A stretch of DNA of 64,000 nucleotides from Methylibium sp. NZG (GTDB lineage: Bacteria; Pseudomonadota; Gammaproteobacteria; Burkholderiales; Burkholderiaceae_C). The stretch is taken from positions 96,775 to 160,774 of the forward strand of contig LGRD01000013.1 of the NCBI GenBank assembly GCA_001263235.1, written 5' to 3'. This document shows positions 62,649-64,000 of the stretch, piece by piece (the stretch's first letter is position 1; the number at the start of each line of letters is the position of its first letter). Under the pieces are notes generated by a model. It saw nothing but the letters and a program-made list of their open reading frames with translations, did not search any database and was not told where the DNA came from. The translations under genes were made by a program, and so were the position numbers.

Positions 62649-63776
62649 TCAGGCCTTGCCGATCACGCCTTCGACGAGGTAGTTCATGCCTTCGAGCGTC
62701 GGGTCGGTCTGCTTAAACGCCTTGCCGGCGGGGATCACCACCTTGCCGGTGTTGTCCTTCAGGCCGGCCGTGCCGCCTTTGAAGATGTCGAAGGTGCCGG
62801 CGATCATCGCGGCCTTCACCTCGTCGGCTTTCCTGCGCGCGCCCTCGGGCACCATTGCGCCGTAGGCCGAGGGCTTGACGAAGCCTTCCTTCAACCCACC
62901 ACGCACGAAGTTCGGGTGTGGCTTGCCGGTGCGGGCGGCGTCGATGATGGTCTTGTAGGCGGTGATCCAGTTCCACTCGGCGCCGGTGAGGTAGGCGTTC
63001 GGCGCGAGCTTGGCCTGGCTGGCGTGGTAGCCGCAGACGAACTTGCCGCGCTTGGCTGCAGTCTCAACCACGACCTTCGGGCCGTCCACGTGCATCGTGA
63101 ACACGTCGGCGCCCTGGTCGGCGAGGCTGTTGGTGGCCTCGGCTTCTTTCACCGCCATCGACCAGTCGCCGGTGAAGATCACCGTGGTGGTGATCGTCGG
63201 GTCTACCGATCGCGCGCCGAGCGTGAACGCGTTGATGTTGCGCAGCACCTGCGGGATCGGCTTGGCGGCGACGAAGCCGAGCTTCTTGCTCTTGCTCATG
63301 TGGCCGGCGATCACGCCGTTGAGGTACTGGCCCTCGTCGATGTAGCCGAAGAAGCTGCCGGTGTTCTTCGGGTGCTTGCCTTCGGTCCACATGCCGCCGC
63401 AGTGGGCGAAGCGCACGTTCGGGTTCTTTCCGGCCACCGCCAGCATGTGCGGGTCGAAATAGCCGAACGAGGTCGGGAACAGCAGCGTTGCGCCGTCCTG
63501 CGAGATCATGCCCTGCATGGTCTTTTGCACGCCCGCGGTCTCGGGCACGTTCTCTTCTTCGACGGTCTTGATGCCGGCCATCTTCTTGACCTCGGCCACC
63601 GACTCGGCGTGCGCCTGGTTGTAGCCGAAGTCGTCTTTCGGGCCGACGTAGATGAAGCCGACCGTGATCGGCGCCTGCGCTGCCGCGAGGCCGTGCCAGC
63701 CGGCCGTGCCGGCCACGGCGCCTGCTGCGCCGAGCTGCCTCAGGACGTCGCGCCGATTGAAGTGGGTGGGTGCCAT
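62649..63776 (-). CDS. Bmp-family substrate-binding protein
   Basis: 375 residues. The start MAPTHFNRRDVLRQLGAAGAVAGTAGWHGLAAAQA has twin arginines and a hydrophobic core, suggesting Tat export. The mature protein (PITVGFIYVGPKDDFGYNQAHAESVAEV ... VRFAHCGGMWTEG ... KLGFVAAKPIPQVLRNINAFTLGARSVDP) is a Bmp/PnrA-type receptor for ABC uptake, usually of nucleosides or related small molecules. It is the first gene of the operon; longer in-frame extensions run into the tandem repeat and are not real. Confidence 0.93.
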   Translation of the reverse strand: MAPTHFNRRDVLRQLGAAGAVAGTAGWHGLAAAQAPITVGFIYVGPKDDFGYNQAHAESVAEVKKMAGIKTVEEENVPETAGVQKTMQGMISQDGATLLFPTSFGYFDPHMLAVAGKNPNVRFAHCGGMWTEGKHPKNTGSFFGYIDEGQYLNGVIAGHMSKSKKLGFVAAKPIPQVLRNINAFTLGARSVDPTITTTVIFTGDWSMAVKEAEATNSLADQGADVFTMHVDGPKVVVETAAKRGKFVCGYHASQAKLAPNAYLTGAEWNWITAYKTIIDAARTGKPHPNFVRGGLKEGFVKPSAYGAMVPEGARRKADEVKAAMIAGTFDIFKGGTAGLKDNTGKVVIPAGKAFKQTDPTLEGMNYLVEGVIGKA

Positions 63777-63830
63777 GCGGAGTCTCCTGTGCGTGATTGA
63801 GAAGGGGTCGGAGGTGATTGATGTACCGGT

Positions 63831-63840
63831 TGGTATACCA
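63831..63840. promoter_or_regulatory. Putative GntR operator
   Basis: TGGTATACCA is a perfect palindrome of the TGGT/ACCA type bound by FadR-subgroup GntR proteins. It is 54 bases before the Bmp gene start, and a GntR gene closes the same operon. No other copy was found in the window. Confidence 0.55.
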
Positions 63841-63880
63841 GCAAGCTCTGTGCCATGGCTTGTCGGCGCGCCGCTCCGCA

Positions 63881-63960
63881 CTGGGTCGCACTGGGTCGCA
63901 CTGGGTCGCACTGGGTCGCACTGGGTCGCACTGGGTCGCACTGGGTCGCACTGGGTCGCG
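63881..63960. repeat. 10-base tandem repeat
   Basis: Eight uninterrupted copies of CTGGGTCGCA (last one ends CGCG), followed by two decayed copies to 63980. The unit is one helical turn long, and the array lies 105 bases upstream of the Bmp gene. It may curve DNA or bind a regulator, or be a neutral slippage array. Confidence 0.9.
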
Positions 63961-64000
63961 CTGGGCGGCACTGGACAGCGCTGATCTTGGTCAGATGCAC

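Noticed and set aside
63881..63980. CRISPR array
   Set aside because: Units are only 10 bases, directly tandem, without spacers, and no cas gene is near.
63777..64000. N-terminal extension of the Bmp protein through the 10-base repeat (SATQCDPV units)
   Set aside because: The twin-arginine signal peptide begins at 63776; the upstream frame is an artefact of a repeat without stops in that frame.

Overview
The window is GC-rich chromosomal DNA, densely coded on both strands. Its gene content points to a betaproteobacterium of the order Burkholderiales, perhaps the Rubrivivax/Leptothrix/Piscinibacter side. Grounds are a PaiB-type FMN protein, an RHS/RAYT accessory patch, a Bmp-type ABC operon with AtzF and HpxZ, and a locus joining ApbE, DUF3570 and DUF4266. 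This is inference; there is no rRNA or other taxonomic marker in the window. No tRNA, rRNA or CRISPR array was seen.

Layout. 1-2.5 kb: the end of a ureidoglycolate lyase gene, an SGNH-like lipoprotein, OsmC and PaiB. 2.5-7 kb: an accessory patch with an orphan RHS C-terminal toxin and putative membrane immunity gene, a frameshifted REP-type transposase and two toxin-antitoxin (TA) modules. 7-11.2 kb: an overlapping operon of a glutaredoxin-like protein, a secreted alpha/beta hydrolase and NatAB-like ABC exporter genes. 11-23 kb: mostly housekeeping and hypothetical genes, including a WYL regulator divergent from an HNH-like protein and sharing two matching palindromes with it. 23-30 kb: a fatty-acid oxidation cluster (racemase, TetR, acyl-CoA dehydrogenase, divergent thiolase and FadB-like protein). 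30-32 kb: a structured repeat element beside a broken RES-domain toxin, two PIN TA modules and a small orphan gene. 32.4-50.6 kb: seventeen consecutive minus-strand genes that look like one envelope system. It has an ExbB/two-ExbD motor, an AgmX/TonB-like protein, three TPR proteins, two beta-barrel proteins, DUF3570 and DUF4266, a TlpA thioredoxin, two unusual heme-motif lipoproteins and an ApbE flavin transferase. 51-52.6 kb: an EamA transporter and a VapBC module. 52.7-64 kb: an operon for uptake and hydrolysis of small amide compounds. It has a Bmp-type ABC transporter, an AmiF-type amidase, biuret hydrolase, a second cysteine hydrolase, allophanate hydrolase (AtzF), HpxZ and a GntR regulator.

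How the genes work together. In the right-hand operon BiuH should release allophanate from biuret and AtzF should break allophanate down to ammonia and CO2, so the operon reads as nitrogen scavenging. In the central operon the motor, TonB-like protein, TPR lipoproteins and barrels suggest a proton-driven trans-envelope machine coupled to periplasmic redox proteins; its substrate is unknown.

The most unusual non-coding feature is a family of three elements of about 230-243 bp (30002-30231, 58092-58334, 58420-58662). Their internal and terminal stems keep base pairing although the stem sequences differ between copies, while loop sequences are conserved. Two copies lie head to head inside the amide-hydrolysis operon.
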